Assembly (NCBI GenBank): GCA_948567375.1 | Contig: OX419760.1 | Span: forward strand, 62,616,911-62,680,910 | Reading direction: 5' to 3' | From: Lunularia cruciata | Lineage: Eukaryota > Streptophyta > Marchantiopsida > Lunulariales > Lunulariaceae | Length of the DNA: 64,000 nt | In this document: piece by piece, positions 10,568-21,632 of the stretch | Numbering within the stretch: position 1 is the stretch's first letter | Layout: each line of letters starts with the position of its first letter | Notes under the pieces: model-generated | What the model saw: only the letters and a program-made list of their open reading frames with translations | What the model was told of the DNA's origin: nothing | The model's database searches: none | Made by a program: the position numbers and the translations under genes

Positions 10568-13500
10568 CAAGATGGATATGCATATGACAAGGCCAGGCAA
10601 GGTGATAAGCAACAAGAGAGATAATTTTGGTGCCATCAAAGGGTCCTATCCAATTAGGTACAAGTTTACAAACTTGAGAATCAAGTGGGAGGAGGAGGTT
10701 ACTAGAGGAGCATGACTTTATCACCAACTTGAAATGTGCGATCATGATGATGGTGGTACACATTGTTTTTGCCAATTCTGAGCAACAAAGAGATGAGATT
10801 TGGCTTGTTGGAGGAATTGGAAAATAGTGGTCAAGAAGGTTGAAGTATGAGGGACATGAGATGGAGGAAGAGCAAGAAGAGAATCTAGAACAAGTGGATC
10901 TTGGCTAAAATTGAAGAAGAAAGGAGAAAATTTGGTGCTTGTCTATTCAGAATTATTATATGCAAATTCAATGGTTACAAAACATTCATCCCAATTGGTA
11001 TGGTGAATATTGACAAAGGCACAAAGTATATTCTCCAATGTGCAATTGTGCATTCAATTTGCCCATCAATTTGAGGATGATAGGCCATGGACAAAACAAG
11101 CTTGGTGTTAAGTATCTAGAAGTGTGCTTGCCAAAAATGTCCAATGAAGCAAAGATCAAGGTTGGAGATGAGTACATGTAGCATCCCATGATGCTTGAAT
11201 ACATTATCAAAGTAGATCTGCACCAAAGTTAGAGCATCCATAGTATCAACGGTTAGTGCCAAATGGATTTGCTTGCTAAGCTTATCCAAAAACACCACAA
11301 TGGCTATGTGACCTTGCTTTGTCTTGGGCAAGGATGTGATGAGATCTAAGCTCATATGTTCCCAATGAGTAGATAGAATGGGGAGTGGTTGAAGGAGTCT
11401 ACTCGGTTTTTGGTTACTGGCCTTGTTGCATTGGCAGCTCTCACATGATCAAACAAACTCTTGAACATCTTATGCCATATTGGGCCACCACCATTAGTGT
11501 TGGAGGGTACCCAAGGTCTTGTCCACATCCATGTGACCAACAATTGGTAAATCGTGGGCTTCTTGAAGGTGCACAAGATCACCTTTGGTTGGAAGATTAT
11601 TTTGGCCCTCATGGAATAGAAGGCCTTCCTTGAAGGAGAAGGTGTTGTATTCTTTGTCACATGCTACAAGATGACCTTGTACCAGCTCAAAGAATGGATC
11701 TTGTTGTAGAGTTGTCCTAAACTCGGTTTGGACTTTGGAGTCGACTAACACTGTTGTAATTGCCACCATGATGAGAGGAAGAGACTTCAAATCAGGTTGT
11801 CATGATAGTGCATCAAGGACGACATGGAACCGATCGGGTTTGTACTCAAGTTTATTGTTAAGCAACTATAGTTGTTCCTCCTATCAATGATGTCGATTCT
11901 TCATGTGTTTCAAATGTAATGTCTGCAACAAGGGCTTGTGATCAATTTTCATGACCACTTATTTTCCCAAGAGAAAATACCTCCATACCTTGGTGGCATA
12001 TACCATTGCTAGTTGTTTTTTTATCTTGAGCAAAGTAATTCCTTTTTGTTGTATTTAGTCTGCAAGACACAAAGGCAATGATATGTAATCCATATGTGGA
12101 TTATTTTTGCAACACAGCTCTAATTGTAAAGTTAGAAGCATCAAATCAACCATACATGGTAGTTGAGGATCATATGGTTGAAGAATTGGTCTTGAAGACA
12201 CCATATGTTTCAACTTCTAGAATGCTTTTTTGTGCTTGTTGGTCCATTGAAAGCTCAAGTTCTTCCCCAAGAGATCACTCAATGGTGCCGCTACATGAGC
12301 ATAGTAGTGAATTAACCATTAGTAAAATCTAGCCAATCTATTAAATGCCCATACTTCAGTAGCATCTTTCAGAGTAGGCCAATCAATGATGGACTTGATT
12401 TGTTCCTCTTTCATCTTGATCCGCTCTAATGAGATCTTATGACCCAAGAAGGTAACTTCCTTTTGCCAAAAGGCACACTTTGACTTATTGCAATAAAACT
12501 TCCATTGTTGTAGTTGTCTTAGGACTTCTTGCACATGATTCACATGTTTTGCCGCTGACTTGCTATTGATTAAGATATCAACCAAAAACACCACCACATA
12601 CCGATCCAATAGTCCATCCAACACCCGATACATCTGATCCAGGAAGATTGTTGGAGCATTAGTGAGCCCAAAAGGTAGAACTCTCCACTCAAAATGTCCA
12701 TACCTTGTGCAAAAGGCAATTTTTTGTACATCCTCCTTATCAATGGAGATTTTCCAATAGTCGTTGCAAAGAGCCAACTTGGAGAAGTATTGTACTCCAC
12801 TCAATTGATCAAGCAAGTCGTCAATTTGAGACAAAGGGTATGTATCCTTCACTATATGTTTATTGAGCACATGATAATCAATACAAAAATGAAGTCCTCC
12901 ATCCTTCTTTAGAATGAATAGTACCAGTGCTCCCCAAGGAGACGTACTATATCATATGAAATCCTTCTCCAACAACTCCATGAGTGTTGTTCGTAACTCC
13001 TCTAACTCCTTTGGTGAGAACCAATAGATTAGTCTACTCATTGGAGTACTCCTTGGTACTAACTCAATCTTGAAGGGCATACCACTATCAGAGGACAATC
13101 CCTTTGGTAGATCATTCAGAAACACATCCGCAAACTCCTAAACTATGTGGTCAACCATTGCTTGATGAGGTTCCTAACTCTCCTTAGATTCTCCTTGTGC
13201 AATCTGCTTGATCCACACTTCAAAATCTTCCTCCAAAGCTTGCTCTATAGCTACTTTATTGATAAACTTTCCATTTAGGGACTTATCCTCCTTCAAGGCT
13301 CTCTCTATGGTTGCTTTCTTTACAAACTTCCTATCTTGGGACTTCTCTTCCTTCAAAGCTTGCTCCACGGTTGCTTTCTTTACAAACTTCCAATCTTGGG
13401 GCTTCTCTTCTTCCAAAGCTTGCCATGTGGCTGCTTTCCTTACAAACTTCCCATCTTTGGACTAACTATCCTTAGGTATCTTACTCAAAGGTGCCACAAA

Positions 13501-15094
13501 ACCTAATCAAAAGTTCTTACCTTGGTGTTGTACTTGAATTTTTCATCAAGTCCAATCAATTGAACCTTATGATGTTCAAGCCAAGGTAGAGCTAGAATGA
13601 CATTGTAGTATAGAGGTGCCACTACAAACCTCATACATCCAAATACTCCTTCCCAATCTTAAAGGTAATAGGATACAAGGTACAGAATGCATAACCCTTT
13701 CTACCATCCGCCATCATCAATCTACTTCCAATTACTAGCTTGATAAGAAACACAATTCCTTTTTTAATTGCATAGACATGGAATTCTATGAACTTCCAGA
13801 ATCAACCAAAATCTTACAACCACAATTAGATATTGTACCTAGCAAGTGAAGCAAACTTGCATAAGTTTAGCCTTCAATCCCATTGGAACTAATCAAGTTT
13901 TCAATAGGTGGCTTGAAATCTCCTATTGGGATTCCTTGTTTCCTTGATCATTTTGCTCCACAAATTCCATTTGGGCAACTTGTCAAGGTTGTCCATTCTT
14001 GAGCGGACATTCAGTGATATGATGTCCCAATTAGCAATAATAAAACAACCACCATTTTGTCATAGTTCTTCTTTATCTATAATGCCAAGTGGTCTTCATT
14101 GAATGACATCAATCTCCATTGGTGTCGGCTCTTCTACCCATATGTAGTGTATTGGTAGGTTCTGTGGAGATCAACATCAAGACCAAGTTGTTGCAACCAA
14201 GGAATCAAAATGTTCAGCCAATTGCATGGCTTCCTCCAAGTGTTGTGGCTCTTGTATAGATATCTCTAATTTGGTTCTTGACTTCAATTTCCTCACAAAT
14301 TGATCCAAAGCTTCACCTTCCAATATATATGGAATTTGCATGATGGTGTTTTGGAATTGCATGATATAATTTCTTATAGAGCCAATCTATTTCAACTCTG
14401 CCAACCTATCCCACATATCTGGGTATTTATAGTTTAGAATTGACTAATTATTGCACTCTTGAATTTTGCCCATGTCAAGATTGGTACAAAAAATTTCTGT
14501 TCAACTTGCTCTACTTGGAATTGCCACCATAGCTTTGCTACTCCATCCAATTGGCTAGAAGCAAAGAGAATCTATTTTTGCTCATCTTGAAGATTGTTAG
14601 CTTCAAAATAATGTTCACAATCAAACAAAAAATTCTCCATTGCACTCGGGAGATTCTTGTCTTTGAATACCTTGGGTTTAGGGAATTGGATTTGATTTTC
14701 TTTGTCTTGAGCTGGTACTCTCTCTGTGTGCTCTTATCATCAATGATCTCATTCATCCACCAATCAAGTAAGGTGCTCAATTTGTTGCTACATAACAATG
14801 ATCACCTCAAGCATTGTCACAATGGTTGTTACTCTATCATGCCATCCCTAATCTATCTAATTTATTAATACATAGAAGCAACATGTCTACCATTCTCCAT
14901 AAGTTACAACCGAAAGCACCAAGGGTTCCTCAGATATGGTGATCATATGCAAAAAATCTTACCCAAAGCATGAGGTGATGAATTGTGTGAAATGATACTC
15001 AAGCAGTACTTGGACACAAAAATCCCAATGGTTTGGTGGAAGTGGATTTGGTGGTCCATAAATTCCATCCATCCCATTCCTACTCTAATACCAA
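10568..15094 (-). pseudogene. Element F: decayed chromovirus gag-pol
   Basis: On the minus strand, from 15,094 downwards, the region follows the order of element B: degraded primer site, gag (about 14,840-13,930, with a ruined zinc knuckle near 14,040), protease (about 13,560-13,880), four 60-bp spacer repeats (13,224-13,463), RT (about 12,320-13,060), RNase H and integrase (about 10,600-12,260). Stops and small indels are frequent throughout, so this is an older copy than A or B. An RT stretch of 183 residues (12,319-12,870) remains open and shows the LVD-type variant of the RT active site. The 3' end is displaced by the LTR array; no 3' LTR is present. Confidence 0.87.
13224..13463 (-). repeat. 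Four 60-bp coding repeats in element F pol spacer
   Basis: Four contiguous units with exact 60-bp spacing, each coding for a version of the 20-residue module S-x-D-x-K-F-V-K-K-A-T-x-E-x-A-L-K-E-x-K. Elements A, B and E have three units and H has two. Confidence 0.85.
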
Positions 15095-15505
15095 TGTAAA
15101 AGACCAAGATCAAGGAGAGAAATAGTAGAATGGAAGATCACATTGGGACGCTTGAATCCGGGAAAACTCTGAATGCTTAGCATGACCTTTGGCTTTGGTA
15201 TATATAAGGATCATACAAGGCTCTTGAGAAGCTTCTCAAGAAGCTTCCTTGAGCCTCTTTCTTGGAGTGCAAGCCAAGTTAATCGAGAAGCTTCTCAAGA
15301 CACTTCCTTCTAGAAGCTATTTACTTGGCATGCAAGCTAAACTAGTTGGAAGCTTCTAGAAGCTACCTACTTGGGGTGCAAGCTAAGCTAGACAAGAAGC
15401 TTCCCAAGAAGCTTTCTAAATACTTTTGGAATATTCTAGGCTAATCTGTCTTATTTGCCACTTCATTAACCCTACTAACTTTGTTGCTAAACTCCATATG
15501 TTACA
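15095..15505 (-). repeat. 5' LTR of element F (411 bp)
   Basis: Homologous to the LTRs of A and B, with the same ends (TGTAACA ... CTTTTACA on the element strand), a TATATATA promoter box near 15,200 and the same GAAGCTTC-rich promoter region. More diverged than A and B, consistent with the decay of its coding region. Confidence 0.9.
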
Positions 15506-15507
15506 AG

Positions 15508-15542
15508 CATCTTCATCTTCATCTTCATCTTCATCTTCATCT
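15508..15542 (+). repeat. (CATCTT)n microsatellite
   Basis: About six perfect copies of a hexamer directly flanking the LTR of element F. Confidence 0.95.
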
Positions 15543-17393
15543 AACGCCTTGGTAACTTGAAGTCTATTTGCATTCTTCTAAATCATGGATTTCTTGATGG
15601 TGGGATTAGTGTGAAATTTGTGCTTCTTCTCCTTCACAAGACTCACAAAATTGCATGTCCTTTAGTACTTCTATTCCTTGGTATGAGCTCCATTTGATGC
15701 ATGCCCTTGGAGTTTTCTTCAAATAAGAAAGCAATACTTCATGACTTGGAAGTTCAATTTTTCTTTGGTGGGTAATTTATGACTAATGTAGAAATGAATC
15801 ACAAAGAGCATCAAATAGTGTGTTCTTAGCTCATCAAGTGTATTGTACATCTTTTGCTCATGAGTGTAGAAGATTTGCCTGCAATTGGTTGGTCCTTTCA
15901 AAATGGGTGCTCAAAGAATAAAATCTTTGAGTTCATGAGATATGTAGTGTGTGGGGCCCAAATATCTTCATTATTGCTCCAACAATCTTCCTTTGAGCAA
16001 GGTTCTTGTAGTTGGCAACCACTAACTATCCATTGGTGGATGTTATCATGGGCAAAGGCCATATCAATCCTTGCTTACATCCCGCTATTCAAATTGAACC
16101 AAGACTCAAAAATATAACCTCATGCCACTTTGGATTTTCTCCCTAATGCCTTTCTTCCATGCAGGGGTGTCCATTCTCTTACATTTTCTCTCAACCCTTT
16201 TGATGCTAATTCCTTCATCCCACAAAGCTCTAGAGTCATAGCACCCAAAGTATACTCCAAATTCCACAAAAGAGAGCTCATTCTCAACCTTTGCAATATC
16301 ACTCCTTGGGTAGCTATTTCCCATGGTTCAATAGTTGGGGTCTTCAACTTAAGAGCATTTGTAGCAACCTAAGGAGCAACACTCTTCACCATTATGCTAG
16401 CAATCAATGTTCCTCACAAGTTGACTCTTCCTTATCCTTTACTCACTTGGATGCAAGAAGCAAAAATTTGTGAAGAATGCAAGAGGAAGAAATCTTCACT
16501 CAAACAACTTTCAGTTTATAGTGGATTTTCCACTCCTTGTTTGCAATGGTCTTCAATCCCCTATCACTCTCAACTTATCTGAGCCATCTTGGAGGTGGTC
16601 TTTGCATGTTCTTGCAATTTGTGTACCATTGGTCTTTCTTCACTAAAACAAGTCTTCCATTTCTTCTAAAGATACCTTGTCTAGTCTTCCAAGGACCAAA
16701 TACCCATGTTTGGAAGAAAAGGATGACCATTATTTGTGAAGACACTAATTTGGTGACTGTTTCTTCCAAAGACAAGTTCTTCATGCAAAATTTGGTTCTG
16801 TAGGATTTATCTCCTAAAGGTAGGACATCAGCTCTTCCTTATATAGTAAATAATGAAAGCATAACAAGTATTCTCAAGTACTGAAAGAATTTCTCTTGAA
16901 GGAAATCACCATGAAGACTAAGATGGGAAGAGGTAGTTCACGTCATGGCCGATTCCTCTATGGATACTATCCAAATGAGATGTGCTTCATCTTGTAAGAA
17001 GTGCCTTCTCAAGACCTTTTTGTAGACATCAAGGTTGTGCCAATGGAGGTTTGGAGAAGTAGTTACAATCATTAGATTTTCCCTAATTTCCCATACTTGG
17101 ACTTCAGTACTTGGGACTTCAGTACTTGATATCTTGTACTTGGACTTCCCATACTTTTGGTTTTTCTTGTATAAAGATTACACAAGGCAGTTCACATTGG
17201 ACCTAATTTCTTTGTAGATACTAGTCCAAAAAAGGTGTGGTTTATCTTGTTGAAAAATGACTTCTCAAGAGCTTTCCATAGCAACCATGATTGTGGCAAA
17301 CAAAGGTTTATAGAAGAAGTTACAGTTGATTCTTCTAGACTTTGATTTCTCCAATTTCTTGTACTTTGATTCCCATATTATTGGTTTAACCTT
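15543..17393. other. Unassigned region with short open frames only
   Basis: Several open frames of 60-108 residues occur on both strands, but none shows a recognisable domain or codon pattern. From about 17,080 the sequence has short degenerate repeats based on CCCATACTTGGACTT. I see no gene. Confidence 0.45.
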
Positions 17394-18145
17394 TCATGTC
17401 ACTTGGCTTCTATGTGCCTACTTGGATTTACTTGGCATATACGTGTCCACTTGTGTAGAATTTTGAGGTTCTTCATTCAAGAAGTGCATTGTTTGTCCTC
17501 TTGTAGAGATTGGAGGTTCTTTATTTCAAGATAGGTAGAGGCTTACCCACTAGATCATGTTTGCAGTTCATTTCTTCTAGTGTGGCATAGCTCATGAGGT
17601 ATATATTTTGGTGGTGCATCTATTCAGGAGGATTATTGATGGAATTTATTGATGGAAATCACAATCTATGAGCATGAGGGAATTCTGATTATGGAGATCA
17701 AGCATTCTCAGATTTTGGTTTATGATGGAGATAAAGAGTCAAGAGAGAAAGGGGATTAGAGATAGAGAATGGAAGGCAGATTGGGGATCTTAGAGAAGCA
17801 TTTAGGATTGATCAATATGAGTGATCAAGATAAGGCAAGGAGGAAGATTTTGAGAAGTAGATTTAGATAAAAAAAATTGGATTGATAAGAAGCAAAGATA
17901 GAGTTTCAAGATTGGTAAGGAGTGAGAATATTGACATTGTGCGTCATATAGTTACTTAAAGAACTAAATATTGTAAAATTTTGAGAGAATATTTTGAGTT
18001 CAATTAATTTCCTGAACTATGGGTATTTTGGCGCATTTATCTCATTGTGTTTGGCATAAGTTAAGGTTTTGAGGATCTGTTGGATTAAGCTAGCAATTAT
18101 ATCCAAATAAATCTGGGTATAGTTGGAAATAAACTCCATGACAAC
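17394..18145 (+). repeat. Diverged direct repeat, copy 1
   Basis: Aligns with 18,502-19,245. Anchors are CATGTCACTTGGC at the start, the GAGGTATATATTTTGGTGG block at 17,596, and the AGCTAGCAATTATATC block near 18,090. Copies are separated by roughly 1.08-1.1 kb. There is no coding potential and no LTR-type ends were found. Confidence 0.75.
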
Positions 18146-18229
18146 TTTGATGAACATGATATGAAAATTTGCTATGGGAGCATAGGTGCTAGTTATCAAC
18201 TTAGGATTTGAGAGAACAAGTCATCAAGG

Positions 18230-18501
18230 GTAGGATCATCATCCCAAGGGGAGCTTGGTTGTGATGTTACTTGATTTCCCATACTTGGACTCACTTACTT
18301 GATTTTCCATACTTGGACTTCCAATACTTGATTTACCATACTTGACTTCTTGTACTTTGATTTCTTATACTTTGATTTATCATACTTGATTTCTTCTACT
18401 TGGACTTCCCATACTTGGTTTCCTATACTTTGATTCCTATCCTTGATTTTCTATACTTTAATTCTAATACTATTGGCTTTCCTATAGTTGGTTTTGCCTT
18501 G
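18230..18501 (+). repeat. Degenerate minisatellite (ACTTGATTTCCCAT type units)
   Basis: A run of about 15 to 20 imperfect units of 12-18 bp, alternating versions of CATACTTGGACTTCC and TACTTTGATTTC. A shorter run of the same type precedes repeat copy 1 (about 17,085-17,165 and 17,350-17,390), so the minisatellite is part of the duplicated block. Confidence 0.7.
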
Positions 18502-19245
18502 CATGTCACTTGGCATTGGCGTATCTAATTGTGGGAGATTTTGAGGTTCTTTGTTCCAAGAAGTAGCATGGCATGTCCACTTGTGGGGATTGAAGGTTCT
18601 TTATTTCAAGAGTGGCAAGGGCTTGCCCATTAGGTTGTGTTGGTGGTTCTTTTCTTTGATGTGGCAAGGCTTGTGAGGTATATATTTTGGTGGTGCATCT
18701 ATTCAAGGAGGATTATTGATGGAATTTATTGATGGAGATCATGATTTACGGGCATGAGGGAGTTCTGATTATGATGATCAAGCATTCTCCAAATTTGGTT
18801 TACAAATGGAGATAAAACGTAACAAAAGTGAAAGAAGATTTGAGACAAGGAGAATGGATGGCAGATTGGAGATTTAGAAAAGGATTTGGTATTGATCAAT
18901 ATGAGTGATTGAGACAAGGCAAGGATGAAGGTTTTGAGAAGTAGATTTAGACCAAAAAAAATTTATAGACAAGAAGTGAGGAAAGAGTTTCAAGATTGAT
19001 AAGGAGTGATAATATTGACATTGTGATTTGTATGGTTATTAAAGAACTATACCTTGTAAAATTTGAGTAAATATTTTGAGTTCAATTAATTTCTTGAACT
19101 ATGGGTATTTTGATACATTTATCTCAATGTGTTTGAAATAAGTGAAGGCTTTCAAGACCTATTGGACTGAGCTAGCAATTATATCAAAATAGACTTGGGT
19201 CTATTTGGTACGGATACCAACCTTTGGGCAGTCAGAAATAAACTC
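18502..19245 (+). repeat. Diverged direct repeat, copy 2
   Basis: Second copy of the block at 17,394-18,145, with many substitutions and small indels. It ends shortly before element B, at a shared AAATAAACTCCA motif. Confidence 0.75.
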
Positions 19246-19371
19246 CACAACCCCATTTGAAGTGCTTGACTTTTAGGCCAAAGGTGTCCTATATTGAATG
19301 GTTCCAAGGCTAAAGGTTGATGACACCAAAGGTTTGTCTAGTTGAAGGTCTTCCTCCTCAAAACTCTTTGG

Positions 19372-19376
19372 TGTAG
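19372..19376 (+). repeat. Target site duplication, left (TGTAG)
   Basis: The five bases before the 5' LTR of element B equal the five after its 3' LTR (25,041-25,045). Confidence 0.9.
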
Positions 19377-19520
19377 TGTAACAATATGGAGTTTAGCGAC
19401 GAAGTTAGTTGAGCTTATGAAGTAGATAATAAGACAAAATAGCCTAGAATATTCTAGAAGCATCTAAGAAGCTTCTTGGGAAGCTTCCTAACTAGTTAAC
19501 TTGCGCCCTAAGCAGGTAGC

Positions 19521-19547
19521 TTCTAGAAAGAAGCTTCTAGAAGCTTC
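19521..19547 (+). promoter_or_regulatory. Heat-shock-element-like array in LTR U3
   Basis: TTCtaGAA is followed one base later by GAAgcTTCtaGAAgcTTC (19,530-19,547), four alternating GAA/TTC units at exact 5-bp spacing. This is the textbook consensus bound by heat-shock factor trimers. Binding is an inference; no function is shown by sequence alone. Confidence 0.55.
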
Positions 19548-19687
19548 TAACTAGCTTAGCTTGCACACCAAGTAGGCGGCTTCTAGAAGGAAGCTTCTTG
19601 AGAAGCTTCCTAGTTAACTTGGCTTACACTCCAAGAAAGCGGCTCAAGGAAGCTTCTTGAGAAGCTTCAAGGGACTTGTATGCTACC

Positions 19688-19695
19688 TATAAATA
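19688..19695 (+). promoter_or_regulatory. TATA box of element B 5' LTR
   Basis: TATAAATA lies 20 bp after the last GAAGCTTC cluster and about 105 bp before the LTR end, a normal position for an LTR promoter. The same box occurs in the LTRs of A, G and H. Confidence 0.75.
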
Positions 19696-19801
19696 CCAAG
19701 GCCGAAGCTCATGCTAGGCATTTGGAGTTTTTCCCTCATTCAAGTGTCCCAATGTGAGTTTCCATTCTCCTATTTCTCTCCTCGGTTTTGGTCTTTTACA
19801 T

Positions 19802-19813
19802 TGGTATCAGAGC
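19802..19813 (+). other. Primer binding site, element B
   Basis: TGGTATCAGAGC, complementary to the 3' end of plant initiator methionine tRNA, one base after the 5' LTR. Confidence 0.93.
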
Positions 19814-20071
19814 AGGAATGGGATGGATGGAATTTATGGACCACCAAATCCACTTCCGCCAAACCATTGGGACTTTCATGTCCAGATATTACCAAAGCAT
19901 TGTTTCACACAATTCATCACCTCACGCTTTGGGCAGGATTTTCTACATATGATCACCGTGTCAAAGGAACCCTTGATACTTCCAGTTGTAACTTATGGAG
20001 AACGGTGGACGTGTTGTATCTATGTGTTAATCAACTAGATAAATTGAGAGTAGTGGAATAGAATAGTAGCG

Positions 20072-20992
20072 ATGGCGGCAATACCGAATGTTATCCTTGC
20101 AATGCAACAACAAATCGAGCATCTTACTCAATTGTTGGATGAACGAGACCAACAACGACGAGAACAGATAGACAGAGCGTCAGTTCGAGATGGAGAAGAT
20201 CGCATTCGATTTCCAAAACCCAAGGTGTTTGAAGGCAAGAATCTTCCAGGCATAGTGGAGAATTTTATGTTTGACTGTGAATGTTACTTTGAAGCCACCA
20301 ATCTTCAAGACGAGCGGAAACAAATTCTCTTGGCTTCTAGCCAGTTGGATGGCGTGGCAAAACTTTGGTGGCGAGGCAAAACTTTGGTGGCGATTCCGAG
20401 TAGAAAGAGCTGAACGACAAATTGTTACACCGATTTTGACATGGGCAGAATTCAAGGATGCAATACTTGGTCAATTTCAGACTATAAATGTCACCCGAGC
20501 TGCACGAGATAAATTGGCAGAGTTGAGGCAGATTGGCTCAATGAGAAGCTACATCACACAAGTTCAAAATATCATCATGCAAATTCCAGATATCCAAGAA
20601 GGTGAAGTTTTGGATCAATTTGTGCGAGGATTGAAGTCACAAACCAGATTGGAGGTGACCATGCGAGAGCCATAGAATGTAGAAGAAGCCATGCAATTGG
20701 CTGAGCGTTTTGATACCTTAGTTGCAATAACTTGGTCTCGATCTCGACCTACACAAAACCTACCAATACCACAAGTGGAAGAATCGGTATCAATGGAGAT
20801 TGATGCTATCCAGCGAAGACCACTTGGCACAGTAGATAGAGAAAGATTACGACAAAATGGAGGTTGTTTTTATTGTCGCCAGTTGGGGCATCGCATTGCT
20901 GAATGTCCACTCAAGAATGGACGACCTCGACAAGTTGCCCAAGTGGAGGTTGTGGAGCGGAATGATCCGAGAAACAAGGAATCCCAGTAGGA
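20072..20992 (+). pseudogene. gag of element B, frameshifted by a 19-bp duplication
   Basis: The frame starts at the ATG at 20,072 (MAAIPNVILAMQQQIEHL...), with a coiled-coil-like Gln-rich N-terminus. The capsid-like core continues to about 20,675, followed by a CX2CX4HX4C zinc knuckle at 20,865-20,906. A perfect tandem duplication of 19 bp near 20,356-20,393, absent from A, moves the reading frame by one; downstream gag is read in the new frame. A TAG at about 20,674 adds a second break. Gag ends at a TAG (20,990-20,992), conserved among family members, overlapping the start of the pol frame. Confidence 0.9.
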
Positions 20993-21452
20993 GATTTCAA
21001 GCCGCCTACTGGGAGCTTGATTAGTTCCAATGGGATTGAAGGCTCGACCTATGCAAGTTTGCTTCACTTGCAAGGTATGATATCTAATCGGGGTTGTAGA
21101 ATTTTGGTTGATTCTGGAAGTTCAAAGAATTGCATGTCTATGCAAGTAGCAAAGGAATTGGGTATTCCTATCAAGCCAGTGATTGGAAGTAGTTTGATGA
21201 TGGCGGATGGTAGAAAGGGTTCTGCATTCCGCACCTTGCATCCTGTTACCTTCAAGATTGGGAAGGAGTATTTGGAGTGTATGAGGTTTGTAGTGGCACC
21301 TCTACACTATGATATCATTCTAGGTCTACCTTGGCTTGAATGTCATAAGGTTCAATTTGATTGGACCCGACACCAAATTCAAGTACAACACCAAGGTAGG
21401 AATTTCCGATTAGGTTGTCTGGCACCCCTGAGTAAGACACCTAAGAATAGTC

Positions 21453-21632
21453 AGTCCCAAGATGGGAAGTTTGTCGAGAAGGTAGCCATAGAGCGAATCT
21501 GGAAGGGAGATGAGTCCCAAGATGGGAAGTTTGCCAAGAAGGCAACCATGGAGCAAGCTTGGAAGAGAGATGAGTCCCTAGAAGGGAAGTTTGTTAATGA
21601 AGCAGCCATAGAGCAAGCTTTGGAGGACGATA
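21453..21632 (+). repeat. Three 60-bp coding repeats in element B pol spacer
   Basis: Units begin at 21,453, 21,513 and 21,573 with exact 60-bp period and keep the frame. Each encodes SQDGKFVEKVAIERIWKGDE or a close variant. Highly charged and probably flexible; it lies between protease and RT. Confidence 0.9.

Larger units (their letters stand above)
19377..19800 (+). repeat. 5' LTR of element B
   Basis: 424 bp, TGTAACAATATGG ... GGTCTTTTACA. U3 holds four clusters of GAAGCTTC palindromes (19,468-19,487; 19,521-19,547; 19,581-19,609; 19,649-19,668), then a TATA box at 19,688-19,695. Confidence 0.97.

Noticed and set aside
15543-17217. Cluster of 60-105-residue frames on both strands as a gene
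   Set aside because: Frames alternate without shared splice logic or domain similarity; expected in low-complexity AT-rich DNA.
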